37,216 nt of DNA from a virus, in the IMG/VR virus record IMGVR_UViG_3300043571_000305, positions 1-37,216 of that record; one strand, written 5' to 3'. Positions 14,124 to 21,511 of this stretch are shown here, piece by piece. The position numbers and the translations under genes were made by a program. The notes below the pieces were generated by a model. That model was given only the letters and a program-made list of their open reading frames with translations, searched no databases and was not told where the DNA came from. Each line of letters begins with the position of its first letter. Position 1 is the stretch's first letter.

Positions 14124-14872
14124 GACGCCATGCCCGGATAGCGGTCGAGCGTCTTTTTGATCTTGCCTTGCGCGGCGAGCTTCACCGCGCGGCTGAAGAA
14201 ATTAGCGCGGGCGTTGAGCGCCTTGCGGAAGGCCGTGCCGGCCTGAGCCCAGCGGTTCAGGTATCCGAGGTTGTTGACGAAGCCGACCTCGTATTTGTCG
14301 CCGCTGCCTTTGCTGGTAAGCTCGAGCAATTCCCGCATCTCGCCTTTGCGATGGTGGGCAGCATTGCGGAGATAGGCCGGAGCCTTCACCGAGATGCCCA
14401 GACCTTCGCCGATCTTGACGAACATGGAAGCGGCGAGCCCGCGAGCCTTGAGTTTGTTTTGCAAAGACTTGGCGCGTTGCTCTTGAATTTGCCTCCACAG
14501 CCAAGACGGATACGCCTTGGGCTCGTTGCTGCGGCTGAAGTAGTAGACCAGCTTGCCGTTCTTGCCCTTGGATCTGCGCTGGGCCGCGCGGGTCTGCGCG
14601 CGCGCCACGTCGGCAGCCGAATAGGTTTTGCCGCTGCGGCTTTCGGGGCCGGCGTAGTTGAAGGTGTATTGCGATCCTGGGCGTTTTTCGTGGGACGCTT
14701 GGATGCTTTTGACGGTGGCCTTCTTGGTCGTGCGGACGGCGCTGGCCAGCATCGCCCCGAGCTCGGCCTTCATGACCGTCTCGAAGTCTTTGCCGCTGAT
14801 GCGGCGCAGTTCGAGCATAGCAGAGTGAAACCGGCGGGCGGCTTTTTCGTCGGCGGTGACTTTGACCTGCAC
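14120..14872 (-). CDS. tail morphogenesis protein, basic
   Basis: 250 aa, strongly basic, largely helical, no membrane segment. It starts with GTG at 14872, 1 nt past the stop of the frameshifted tail chaperone. The N-terminus MQVKVTADEKAARRFHSAM resembles HK97 gp10-type or minor tail proteins, but is not decisive. By position between GT and the tape measure it may be a tail-assembly or tail-terminator-like protein. Confidence 0.6.
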   Translation of the reverse strand: MQVKVTADEKAARRFHSAMLELRRISGKDFETVMKAELGAMLASAVRTTKKATVKSIQASHEKRPGSQYTFNYAGPESRSGKTYSAADVARAQTRAAQRRSKGKNGKLVYYFSRSNEPKAYPSWLWRQIQEQRAKSLQNKLKARGLAASMFVKIGEGLGISVKAPAYLRNAAHHRKGEMRELLELTSKGSGDKYEVGFVNNLGYLNRWAQAGTAFRKALNARANFFSRAVKLAAQGKIKKTLDRYPGMAS

Positions 14873-14873
14873 G

Positions 14874-15493
14874 CTATACGCCGCCTGTCAGCGCGTCGGC
14901 GAGCAGGGCGTCGATGCTGGCAGCCCCGGTTTCTCCGCTATCGGCCCAGCGTGGCGTGCGGCCGGAGGCGATGTCGTCCCACAGCAAAAGCTGGTTTAGC
15001 GCCGCCAGCGGCAAATGCCAGATGGCCTGGTCGATGGAGATCCCGTATTTGGCGACCCGCGCGGCCAGGCAAAGCTGCCAGGCCGGTCGGGCCTTCAGAC
15101 TTTTGGGCCGTCGGCAGCAGGCTCCACGCTGGTGCTTTGCGTGATGGTGGCGGCCACGCGCTCCATCTGCCCGGTGATCCAGGGCGTGAAGGCAAACATG
15201 TCGGCCGGTGCCTGCTTGTCCATCCACTCGTAAACGTCGGCGCGCAAGTCGTCCAGGGTGGCGATCCTGCGGCGGATGTCGGTGATCGGCATGGAGTGCA
15301 GGTAGATGAACGAATACACCGCAAAAGCGTAGTCGCCGTCGGGCTCGCCCGTGACAAAGCTGTTTTTCAGCCGCGTCAGCAGACTCCAGGTCGCGGCCGT
15401 GACAGGCCGCAGGGTGATGCCAGCAATTTGTTCCTCGCCGCCAAGGGCCGAAGCCTCGAGCAGCACATCTCTTTTTTCGGGGTCAATATCCAT
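14874..15493 (-). CDS. tail assembly chaperone GT (-1 frameshift product)
   Basis: Translation begins at 15493 and, after the slippery C CCA AAA at 15101-15107, shifts -1 and continues to the stop at 14874. The product is 131 aa of G plus 75 aa of T, 206 aa. The T part (IWHLPLAALNQLLLWDDI) has the expected helical interaction region. GT proteins guide tape-measure and tube subunits during tail assembly and are not in the virion. The gene lies between tail tube and tape measure genes, as in lambda. There is no independent start codon for the T part, which supports frameshifting. Confidence 0.85.
15080..15107 (-). promoter_or_regulatory. programmed -1 frameshift signal
   Basis: The heptamer CCCAAAA (15101-15107, minus) is in frame as C CCA AAA. 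Six nt later (GTCTGA, containing the zero-frame stop) a hairpin AGGCC-CGACC-GGCCT (15080-15094) begins. Slippery heptamer, spacing and hairpin follow the standard -1 frameshift arrangement. Confidence 0.85.
15095..15493 (-). CDS. tail assembly chaperone G (unshifted product)
   Basis: 132 aa, ending ...DGPKV at a TGA 3 nt after the slippery heptamer. It is acidic to neutral, with helical segments (LLTRLKNSFV; TDIRRRIATLDDLRADVYEWM). Made in excess over GT in lambda-like phages. The start ATG at 15493 is 16 nt from TTGACA and lies at the apex of an 8-bp hairpin (GGTCAATA/TATTGACC). The preceding gene ends in a terminator, so this gene may begin its own transcript. Confidence 0.85.
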   Translation of the reverse strand: MDIDPEKRDVLLEASALGGEEQIAGITLRPVTAATWSLLTRLKNSFVTGEPDGDYAFAVYSFIYLHSMPITDIRRRIATLDDLRADVYEWMDKQAPADMFAFTPWITGQMERVAATITQSTSVEPAADGPKV

Positions 15494-15515
15494 ATTGACC
15501 GCATGGCGCTGTCAA
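15491..15515 (-). promoter_or_regulatory. TTGACA-N16-ATG module (tail chaperone start)
   Basis: TTGACA (complement of 15510-15515) is 16 nt before the ATG at 15493 and touches the T-tract of the upstream terminator. The ATG is at the tip of the hairpin GGTCAATA-TGGA-TATTGACC. Confidence 0.55.
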
Positions 15516-15547
15516 AAGAAACAGGGCGGAGCCGGAGCCCCGCCCTG
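15510..15547 (-). terminator. intrinsic terminator inside the tail operon
   Basis: On the minus strand CAGGGCGG and CCGCCCTG form an 8-bp GC stem (15522-15529 with 15540-15547), followed directly by TTTCTTTT. It should stop transcripts reading through 15573-15974, yet tail genes continue downstream, which implies antitermination or a new promoter there. Confidence 0.65.
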
Positions 15548-15572
15548 CACACGCACACACATGCCAAGAAAA

Positions 15573-15974
15573 TCACATGACGAGTTGCGCCACCTGGCGT
15601 TTGGTGTCGGCGCTCAGTTTTTCGTCGGCCAGCATGACGCCGCCTTGCGGGAGGTTGACCATGACGAGGCGGCGGGTCTTTTTAAAAATCACATCGAGGA
15701 GGATCTCGCGGTTGTAGAGCGCGGCGCGGGCGCCGGGGAGGTCGGGCAACTGGTCGCGCAGGGCTTCGCAGGCGTCTTGGCTTTCCAGAATGGCCTCGAC
15801 GATCTTGCCGGTGGGGACGCCGGCCGCGCCGTCGCAGTCGAACCAGTAGTGGACAACCTCGCGGCCTTTTTGCACCACGCGGCTGATGGGATCTTGCTGA
15901 CGAAGTTGGACGCCGACCGTGCAGAGGCACGAGGCGACTTTGGTGTCGGTGGTAGCGTAGTAGGCTGCTTGCAT
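15573..15974 (-). CDS. hypothetical protein upstream of the tail chaperones
   Basis: 133 aa, mixed structure with a central basic segment. It begins AAYYATTDTKVASCLCTVGVQ and contains GREVVHYWFDCDG and VEAILESQDACEALRDQLPD. Not recognised. It lies between the tail tube gene and the chaperones, where a phage-specific tail gene would fit, and is followed by a terminator. The upstream 34-nt gap holds a small GCGCC-TAAC-GGCGC hairpin. Confidence 0.55.
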   Translation of the reverse strand: MQAAYYATTDTKVASCLCTVGVQLRQQDPISRVVQKGREVVHYWFDCDGAAGVPTGKIVEAILESQDACEALRDQLPDLPGARAALYNREILLDVIFKKTRRLVMVNLPQGGVMLADEKLSADTKRQVAQLVM

Positions 15975-16008
15975 AATCTGGATCTCTGGGTGCGCCTAAC
16001 GGCGCGGC

Positions 16009-16356
16009 TTAGAAGCCGTGGTTGCTGGCGCCGATGGTGACTTGCTGGAAGTCGTTGGGCGCTTTGCTGACGGCCACGGAATCAACGTAGAAAGTTCCAG
16101 AAACGCCGCCCAAGCTCGCCGTGGCGTTGGCCAAGGTGATAGACGCGCCGATGGTCGGGGCCGTGCTCTTGAGGAACCCGCTCATCGAGGCGACGGACTT
16201 TTTGCCGTGGTAGGCCACCGCCACATGGTCGCCGTCTTCGTCAACGACGATGTTTTTTTCCGAATCGGAGGTTTGAGAAAAAGAGGTGAACACTGCGACG
16301 GTCTCTGCCGAGCCGCCGAAAGTGATGGAAGTAAGTCCGATAACAGTTGCCGCCAT
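16009..16356 (-). CDS. major tail tube protein (probable)
   Basis: 115 aa, strongly beta-structured and rich in Ser, Ala, Thr, Val, ending ...VTIGASNHGF. Features such as KNIVVDEDGDHVAVAYHGKKS and GVSGTFYVDSVAVSKA suit a small tube-forming beta-barrel. Its place upstream of the G/GT chaperones and tape measure is the lambda V (tail tube) position. It is short for a tail tube protein, so a tube subunit of reduced size is inferred. Confidence 0.6.
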   Translation of the reverse strand: MAATVIGLTSITFGGSAETVAVFTSFSQTSDSEKNIVVDEDGDHVAVAYHGKKSVASMSGFLKSTAPTIGASITLANATASLGGVSGTFYVDSVAVSKAPNDFQQVTIGASNHGF

Positions 16357-16378
16357 AATACGTATGGCGGTTTGTCAA
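16354..16378 (-). promoter_or_regulatory. TTGACA-N16-ATG module (tail tube start)
   Basis: TTGACA (complement of 16373-16378) is 16 nt before the ATG. An 8-bp hairpin, CCGCCATA-CGTAT-TATGGCGG, has the start codon in its 3' arm. Confidence 0.55.
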
Positions 16379-16379
16379 C

Positions 16380-16598
16380 TTAGCGGACGCGGTAGATGCC
16401 CGTGCGCCGCCCGCTCTTCTGCTCGTAGCCCTCGTAAACCGCGCTTTTGATGGACGCGGCCACGGCCTCGTCAGCCAAACATTCGGGCCAGCCGGGCAGG
16501 CGGATCGCGCCGTCAATCGGCTCAGGTTGTCGGGTAGGCTTCGTTGACCCAGAGACGGAAGTTGATGGATCGGCGGAAGCTGCGGGTTTCGTTTTCAT
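16380..16598 (-). CDS. small hypothetical tail-region protein
   Basis: 72 aa. The N-terminal third is low-complexity (Ser, Thr, Pro). The C-terminal half (IRLPGWPECLADEAVAASIK, then YEGYEQKSGRRTGIYRVR) is well structured and looks real. It overlaps the end of the upstream gene by 77 nt; the ATG at 16598 is the first plausible start, but a shorter protein is possible. Confidence 0.45.
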   Translation of the reverse strand: MKTKPAASADPSTSVSGSTKPTRQPEPIDGAIRLPGWPECLADEAVAASIKSAVYEGYEQKSGRRTGIYRVR

Positions 16599-17010
16599 AG
16601 GATACAGGGTCAAATTCAAGGCCCCAAACTTTCACAATGTCGGTGGCGTTGACGTTGGCGAGGAAGTTGGGACCGTCCACGGTGGCCCAGAGGTCGCGCC
16701 AAAGCCCCTTAAAGCCGGCGGCGCCTTCGTCGTCGTCTTCGCTATCGGGCAGGCGGCGCTCGGCGCGTTCGTCATCAGGCGTCTGGTCGGCGGCTGTGGT
16801 GAGCGTAATGCTGACGCGGGCGTTCCACGTCATCATGCCAAGCACGAGCTCGTCGAGTTTCTCGGCGCGGATGGCGATCATGGGCAAGCTGTCTTCGTCG
16901 GACTCGTCGGCGGAGGTGATGCGGCACCCGGCAAGGTTGGCGTCGGCGCTGAGAACCGTATCCACGGCGCGCTCTAGGGATTCTTCAAGGCTGTAAGCGG
17001 GGGCGCTCAT
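16522..17010 (-). CDS. tail completion / minor tail protein (lambda Z/U position)
   Basis: 162 aa. N-terminal helices (SLEESLERAVDTVLSAD), a middle strand region (LVLGMMTWNARVSITLTTAADQ), an acidic loop (PDSEDDDEG) and a C-terminal strand pair (RSFRRSINFRLWVNEAYP). This is the outline of tail-terminator/completion proteins. It overlaps the upstream connector gene by ATGA. Confidence 0.6.
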   Translation of the reverse strand: MSAPAYSLEESLERAVDTVLSADANLAGCRITSADESDEDSLPMIAIRAEKLDELVLGMMTWNARVSITLTTAADQTPDDERAERRLPDSEDDDEGAAGFKGLWRDLWATVDGPNFLANVNATDIVKVWGLEFDPVSYENETRSFRRSINFRLWVNEAYPTT

Positions 17011-17312
17011 TTGCTGTCGGGGCTTTGCAGGGTCAGGTCGATGGTGGCGGTGTCGGTGTCGATGCCGGTGATGCGGTAGCGGCGGTCTTGGAATTTGACG
17101 ATGCCGCCGAGGCGGAAGGTTGGTGCGCCGACCTTGAGCACGGTAGCGGTCAGTCCCCTCGCCGCCTCAAAGCCGCCTTCGCCGAGTTGGTTGCCATAGG
17201 TTTCCTCTCCCACCACGGCCAGATAGGTGCGCTCGCGGTATTCGATCTGGTCGCGGATCGTGCCGACTGCTTCGGTGCTGGCTGCGGTGTAAGCCTGGGC
17301 GAACTGTGACAT
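17007..17312 (-). CDS. head-tail joining protein (FII-like by position)
   Basis: 101 aa. The second half is beta-rich (TFRLGGIVKFQDRRYRITGID then TATIDLTLQSP), similar in outline to small head-tail joining proteins that have a G-x-(I/V)-x-(F/Y)-x-(D/G)-x-x-Y-x-(I/V) strand. It lies between the capsid/glycosyltransferase block and the tail completion gene, the expected place for a connector. Confidence 0.6.
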   Translation of the reverse strand: MSQFAQAYTAASTEAVGTIRDQIEYRERTYLAVVGEETYGNQLGEGGFEAARGLTATVLKVGAPTFRLGGIVKFQDRRYRITGIDTDTATIDLTLQSPDSK

Positions 17313-17315
17313 TTG

Positions 17316-18242
17316 TTAGAGCGCCTTGTCAGCGGCGGCGAAGATGGATCGCCAAACCTCGCAGGGATTGAGCCGCTCGCGGCAAAAGCGTTGGCCCGAC
17401 GAGGCAATGCCCTGCCATTCGGGAAACTTCAGATCTTCGACCCATGTGCAAAGCTCGTCGCCTGTGATGCCTTCGGGCATGGCAAGGCGTTGCTCGCGGT
17501 TCTTAAAATGCTCGCATTCGGGGTCAAGCGGCTGCACCTCGACCACCAATGCTCCGCACGAAGCGGCTTCGTAGACGCGAATGCTGTGACCCCTGCCGTT
17601 GGCGGGTGGGCAAAATACCCCTGCATACTTGCTGTATGCATCGGCCACCAGATGCGCGGTGCTGGCGTGGCGCGGGATGTTCAAGATGTCGATAAGGCCG
17701 CGCGATTGAAGTGCGCCCAAAAGCCGCCTGCGCTCGCTGTAGATCCCCGGCCAGTAGTCGTTGACGTGGCCGACGAAACAAAACCGCTGGATACGTTCGG
17801 CCAGCGGGGGGCCAGGGCGGAAGGTGTCGGTGGCAACCCAGAAGGGCAGCGTCTCGGCTTTGCGCCCAAAGCGGTGCATTTCCTCGGTGTCGCTGCTCTG
17901 TCCGCAAATGTAGAAATCTGCGTAGTCGGCGGCTTCTTCAAATTGACGATAGCCCGGGAAGGCATTGCCCCATGTGTATTCGGCCACGAGACTGATGATG
18001 GGCTTGCCAAGGGCGCGCAAATTGTCGCCGTGCTGCGCGATGAATCCGCGAAGCTGAAACGGGGAATACAGCGCGATGCAATCGGCGGCGGATTCACGCA
18101 GCGCATTGATGACGGCTTGCGGTTCTTGCGGGAACTCGATGACGTTGATCGCCATTCCGGCCTGCGAGAGTTGCCGGAATGCGTGCTGGCCGACAGACGC
18201 TGGCTCTTCGCCAATATACAAAATATCAGCGGTCTTTATCAT
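17316..18242 (-). CDS. glycosyltransferase, GT-B-like
   Basis: 308 aa. The C-terminal third carries the nucleotide-sugar donor region: GRGHSIRVYEAASCGALVVEV, where E of YEAASCG is the conserved Glu of GT4-like or Glyco_trans_1_2 proteins, followed by a distal segment. The N-terminal part (DILYIGEEPASVGQHAF...) is a Rossmann-like acceptor domain. It should transfer a sugar from a nucleotide donor to an unknown acceptor. Its ATG at 18242 overlaps the end of the GT2-type gene upstream, so both form one unit. A phage function could be glycosylation of a virion protein. Confidence 0.75.
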   Translation of the reverse strand: MIKTADILYIGEEPASVGQHAFRQLSQAGMAINVIEFPQEPQAVINALRESAADCIALYSPFQLRGFIAQHGDNLRALGKPIISLVAEYTWGNAFPGYRQFEEAADYADFYICGQSSDTEEMHRFGRKAETLPFWVATDTFRPGPPLAERIQRFCFVGHVNDYWPGIYSERRRLLGALQSRGLIDILNIPRHASTAHLVADAYSKYAGVFCPPANGRGHSIRVYEAASCGALVVEVQPLDPECEHFKNREQRLAMPEGITGDELCTWVEDLKFPEWQGIASSGQRFCRERLNPCEVWRSIFAAADKAL

Positions 18243-20028
18243 GCGCGGCAAACATGGCCTCGGTATCAGTGACAAAGCCCGGATTGGCTTGGAGGTAGTC
18301 GGGATTGCGCTGGCAAAAAAGGTCAAAGCCCTGCCTGTAGTTTTCGACGCTGTTGCTGCGCTCCGTGGTTTCGTGCGACGCCCCTCCCGCCGTTGGATGC
18401 AGGTGGCGGATAACGATGTCGCTTGGAACGATCCACTTGTTTTTCGTTGCGCGCCACGTCAATTCGGTGTCGGCGAACATGGAGCGGTAGCCGTCAAAAT
18501 AAATGCCGCCGCCGTAGCCCAGCCTTTCCGCCGCTTTGCGCGTGAGGCAAGGCGTGCAGATCAAGTCGTCGTCTCGCACCCCGTCGCCGATTTTTACGAC
18601 CGCCGGGCGCTTTGCGTTCCCGCCCAGCGCCTCGACGATGCGCTCGTCCCAATGCAGCGGCGGCGGCGCAAGGTCATCCTGCACATAGATAAGGATCTCG
18701 CCCGCCGAGGCGCGCGCGGCGGCGTTGGTCGCGGCAACGCAGTTTGTTTGCGCGAGGTTGCCCGCTGGCGAGGTTGCGTGGCGAAAGCGGCCAAGGATGC
18801 CCATGTCCGGGCTGTCGGCCTCCATGCCGAAAATGTGCTCGATGCGCTCGGGATTTTTGGCGTTGTCCAAAAACATTTTCCGCACCACGGCGGCTTGCTC
18901 CGGGCGCCCGCGCGTCGGGTGGATGATGCTGATGGTGGGTTCTTTTTGCGCTTTCAGCCGGGCTTTCTCGATGGCGTCGGCCTTGTCCAAGTCGCCAACC
19001 ATGCGAAGGAATTGCGTCCATAAGGTTTCCCCTGCCCAGCCGTAGAGGCCGTCGCGGTGCGTCCAGACCTTTTCCGCAGGGCGCGGCAGGGCCATCATGG
19101 AGCGCAAATAGGCTTCGGCTTTCTCTAGGTCGCCGAGATCGAGGTGCATGGCGCCAAGGAGGGCTAAGGCTTCGCGGCGGTTCGGTTGCGTGCGGTAAGC
19201 CGAATGTAGGGCCGTGAGCATGGCCTTGTATTCCGCGCTGTCCGTTTCAAGGATTTCGGGGCGGGCGAGTTCGCAGATGTTGAGGCAGAGTTCGTAGCGT
19301 TCGGTGGGTTTGAGGTCGGGATGAGCCAGGGCTTGCTTGGCAAGGGCCATCGCTTCGGTCTTGCGCCCGTGGCCCATGTATTCGCCGTGCAGATGGTAAA
19401 TCTCGGAGACGGTGCGCTCGGCTTCGGGGATCGACTCCAGAATGGTCAGGTTGCGGTTGTTGCCCTGCTTGGGTTCATCGTCGGGCAGATGCACCACGGT
19501 CGGCTCGTCGCACTTGGCAATGCGGGCGTCGGCGCCGAGTTGGAAATTTTCGTGGATGCGGTTCACCCACTTGCCTTTGTCGCGGCGGACGAGGCGCTCG
19601 CGGAGATTGTGGGCGATGCCGCGCCCGGCGACATTGTGGAACAGGGCGAAGGCGTCGAAGTTCTCGCCGTGCTTTTCAAGGAGTTCGTGCAGGGCGGGTG
19701 CGAAGTTTGGCCCTGGCGTATCGTCCGCGTCCACCCACAGCGCCCAAGGTTTGCTGGCAAGGTCGAAGGATTGCTGCCGTGCGGCCCCGAAATCATCGAC
19801 GTGCGGCCATTCGTTGCCGGGGGCGTTGGCATAGACATCATATTTGGCCCCGTGCTTCTGGCAGACTTCGGCAATCTTGATGCTCTTGGCTTCGGCCCCG
19901 GTGGCGTGAACCACCACCATCTCGCCGACGGCGGGGGCAAATTGAGTCAAGCAACGGTCAAGCCGTTTGGGTTCGTTGCCGACTATTACGCAAAGCGCGA
20001 TTTGCTCGCGCGGGCTTTGTTTCTCCAT
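18226..20028 (-). CDS. two-domain GT2 glycosyltransferase with TPR-like linker
   Basis: 600 aa. The N-terminal GT2 domain (1 to ~190) starts IALCVIVGNEPKRLDRCLTQF and has a DxD-type motif in WALWVDADDTPGP. The middle (~200-310) has helical repeats (EALALLGAMHLDLGDLEKAE). The C-terminal part (~345-560) begins TISIIHPTRGRPEQAAV and contains ILIYVQDDLAPPP, a second GT2-like domain with its own acidic motif. The two-domain design would allow addition of two sugars or binding of a polymer. It begins after a terminator at the end of the capsid gene. Confidence 0.8.
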   Translation of the reverse strand: MEKQSPREQIALCVIVGNEPKRLDRCLTQFAPAVGEMVVVHATGAEAKSIKIAEVCQKHGAKYDVYANAPGNEWPHVDDFGAARQQSFDLASKPWALWVDADDTPGPNFAPALHELLEKHGENFDAFALFHNVAGRGIAHNLRERLVRRDKGKWVNRIHENFQLGADARIAKCDEPTVVHLPDDEPKQGNNRNLTILESIPEAERTVSEIYHLHGEYMGHGRKTEAMALAKQALAHPDLKPTERYELCLNICELARPEILETDSAEYKAMLTALHSAYRTQPNRREALALLGAMHLDLGDLEKAEAYLRSMMALPRPAEKVWTHRDGLYGWAGETLWTQFLRMVGDLDKADAIEKARLKAQKEPTISIIHPTRGRPEQAAVVRKMFLDNAKNPERIEHIFGMEADSPDMGILGRFRHATSPAGNLAQTNCVAATNAAARASAGEILIYVQDDLAPPPLHWDERIVEALGGNAKRPAVVKIGDGVRDDDLICTPCLTRKAAERLGYGGGIYFDGYRSMFADTELTWRATKNKWIVPSDIVIRHLHPTAGGASHETTERSNSVENYRQGFDLFCQRNPDYLQANPGFVTDTEAMFAAHDKDR

Positions 20029-20051
20029 CTCGGCGGGTGCGCCGCTGTCAA
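20026..20051 (-). promoter_or_regulatory. TTGACA-N17-ATG module (GT2 start)
   Basis: TTGACA (complement of 20046-20051) is 17 nt before the ATG at 20028; the spacer is a hairpin CGGCG-CACC-CGCCG. It comes just after the capsid terminator. Confidence 0.5.
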
Positions 20052-20057
20052 CCGGAC

Positions 20058-20086
20058 AAACGAAAACCCCCGGCGTTGGCCGGGGG
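20058..20086 (-). terminator. intrinsic terminator after the major capsid gene
   Basis: CCCCCGGC (20067-20074) and GCCGGGGG (20079-20086) form an 8-bp GC stem with a GTTG/CAAC loop. On the minus strand TTTTCGTTT follows. It should end most transcripts of the capsid gene, raising its share over downstream genes. Confidence 0.8.
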
Positions 20087-20115
20087 CTCCGTGTTGCGTA
20101 TGAGATGGAGACGAA

Positions 20116-21012
20116 CTACGCTCCGAGAGCGAGCTTAGCAGCCGCCGTGATTCCGCGAGCGTAGCCGTAGACGCACTCCATAGAGACGAACGAGCGTCCC
20201 GTGGCTGTCGAATAGTGGCGACGATAGGACATCGAGATGCCCGTCTGCGGATCAGTGACGGTTTCAGCGGCGATGTATTCGCTGGGCTCTTGAGGAGCCA
20301 AGGCGCGAATCGCCACGGCCATCGCGTTCGGGTGAACGGCGATACCGGACAAGCTGATGCTGTTGGTCGGGAGCACGAGGCTCTCGTAGACGTTCATGCC
20401 GAGGATGCGAGGAACACGGCCATCGGCAATCGTGTCACGAGCACCAAAGGCACTGGCATCCAACAGGCCGCTCTGCGAAAGAAGGGAATCATAGAGCGTC
20501 GTGTTGAGGATGAGGTTGCGGTCGGTCTGCGGCACTTTCGCGTCGGACAGCGCCTTGCGGAGCGAGCGAGCGTTGGTGATGGTGAAGGCCGAAAGGTTGG
20601 TCAGGGTCGCGGCAAACTGCGCGGCGCTGGAAGCGGTCGTGACGAAGGCACTATAAACGTCTTCAAGCACGGCCTGCGCCAGAGCTTTGCCCTGCTGGCG
20701 AGCGAACTTGGTGATCTCGGCAACCGAGGACTTGCTGAACTCGGTATCGGAGAGGCTGACGGTGACAATCTTGTGTTTGTCCACGTTGACGGTCACGTTG
20801 TTGAGTGTGCCGCCGAGGGACTCGTAGGAATTGTCGAAGGTCGTGGCCGACAAGTTGGCGACGAGAGGAACTTCAACCGAGGCGCCGCGACGGACGACTT
20901 CAGCCGAATACGATGTGGTCAGAATGGAGAGGCTCTCCAAATCTGCTGTCAGAGCTTCCAGCGCGGTTTGCGCGAGGAGGCGGTCATTCAGGTTTGATGC
21001 AATGGTTGCCAT
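20116..21012 (-). CDS. major capsid protein
   Basis: 298 aa, the usual size for an HK97-fold coat. The N-terminus (ATIASNLNDRLLAQTALEAL) is helical, then EVPLVANLSATTFDNSY and NVDKHKIVTVSLSDTEFS form the E-loop/P-domain pattern seen in capsid proteins, and the C-terminal part holds RSLRKALSDAKVPQTDRNLI (A domain). It starts 4 nt after the protease gene stop and ends with a strong terminator, as expected for the most abundant virion protein. Confidence 0.8.
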   Translation of the reverse strand: MATIASNLNDRLLAQTALEALTADLESLSILTTSYSAEVVRRGASVEVPLVANLSATTFDNSYESLGGTLNNVTVNVDKHKIVTVSLSDTEFSKSSVAEITKFARQQGKALAQAVLEDVYSAFVTTASSAAQFAATLTNLSAFTITNARSLRKALSDAKVPQTDRNLILNTTLYDSLLSQSGLLDASAFGARDTIADGRVPRILGMNVYESLVLPTNSISLSGIAVHPNAMAVAIRALAPQEPSEYIAAETVTDPQTGISMSYRRHYSTATGRSFVSMECVYGYARGITAAAKLALGA

Positions 21013-21016
21013 AAAA

Positions 21017-21511
21017 TTAGTAAGCGGACGCGATGATTTCGCGTTTGTTTTTGCGGAAATACTCCACGGCGTCAGAGCCGCTGAGTGAGTTGAAGATTTG
21101 CGCCGGGGTCAGTTCGGGCTCGGCCTGCATGACAGCCACGGGCTCAAGGCCAACAGAAGCCACGATTGCCGCAGCCTGCTCGCCAGCACTTTTGGACGTT
21201 GCCAGCAAATTGCTGATCTCTTCGTCCTTGCTGGCGACTTCGGAAGTGAGGCGCTCGACTTCGGCTTTGAGGGTTTCGAGTTCTTTGGCCGTCACTTCGT
21301 CGGCTTGCGCGCGGACGGTGTCGGCTTCGACTTTGGCGGAAAGCTCGGCCTGGAGGGCGTCAACCTTCGCTTGAAGTTCGGCGTTCATGTTATCCTCTGA
21401 GGAAGTGTCAACCGCCGCGTCGGTGACGGGCGCTTCGACAACCGGCTCCGCGACAACTTCGGCGGGGGCGGCCTCTTCGGCTTTGATGGTTTTCGCGGAT
21501 TTGCGGGACAT
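21017..21511 (-). CDS. nested scaffold protein(s) from internal starts
   Basis: From M205 the product is 164 aa: an acidic/Ala-rich linker (EEAAPAEVVAEPVVEAP), then coiled coil (ELQAKVDALQAELSAKVEA, TAKELETLKAEVERLTSEV). From M246 (21388) it is 123 aa. In lambda, Nu3 scaffold arises from a start within the protease gene C, and the same layout appears here. The support is the position of TTGACA before both ATGs; protein evidence is lacking. Confidence 0.55.
   Translation of the reverse strand: MSRKSAKTIKAEEAAPAEVVAEPVVEAPVTDAAVDTSSEDNMNAELQAKVDALQAELSAKVEADTVRAQADEVTAKELETLKAEVERLTSEVASKDEEISNLLATSKSAGEQAAAIVASVGLEPVAVMQAEPELTPAQIFNSLSGSDAVEYFRKNKREIIASAY

Noticed and set aside
13124-15580. 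Open frame of 818 codons on the plus strand opposite the tape measure and tail genes
   Set aside because: It mirrors GC-rich coding on the minus strand; composition is shadow-like and the minus-strand genes (tape measure, chaperones with frameshift) are well supported.
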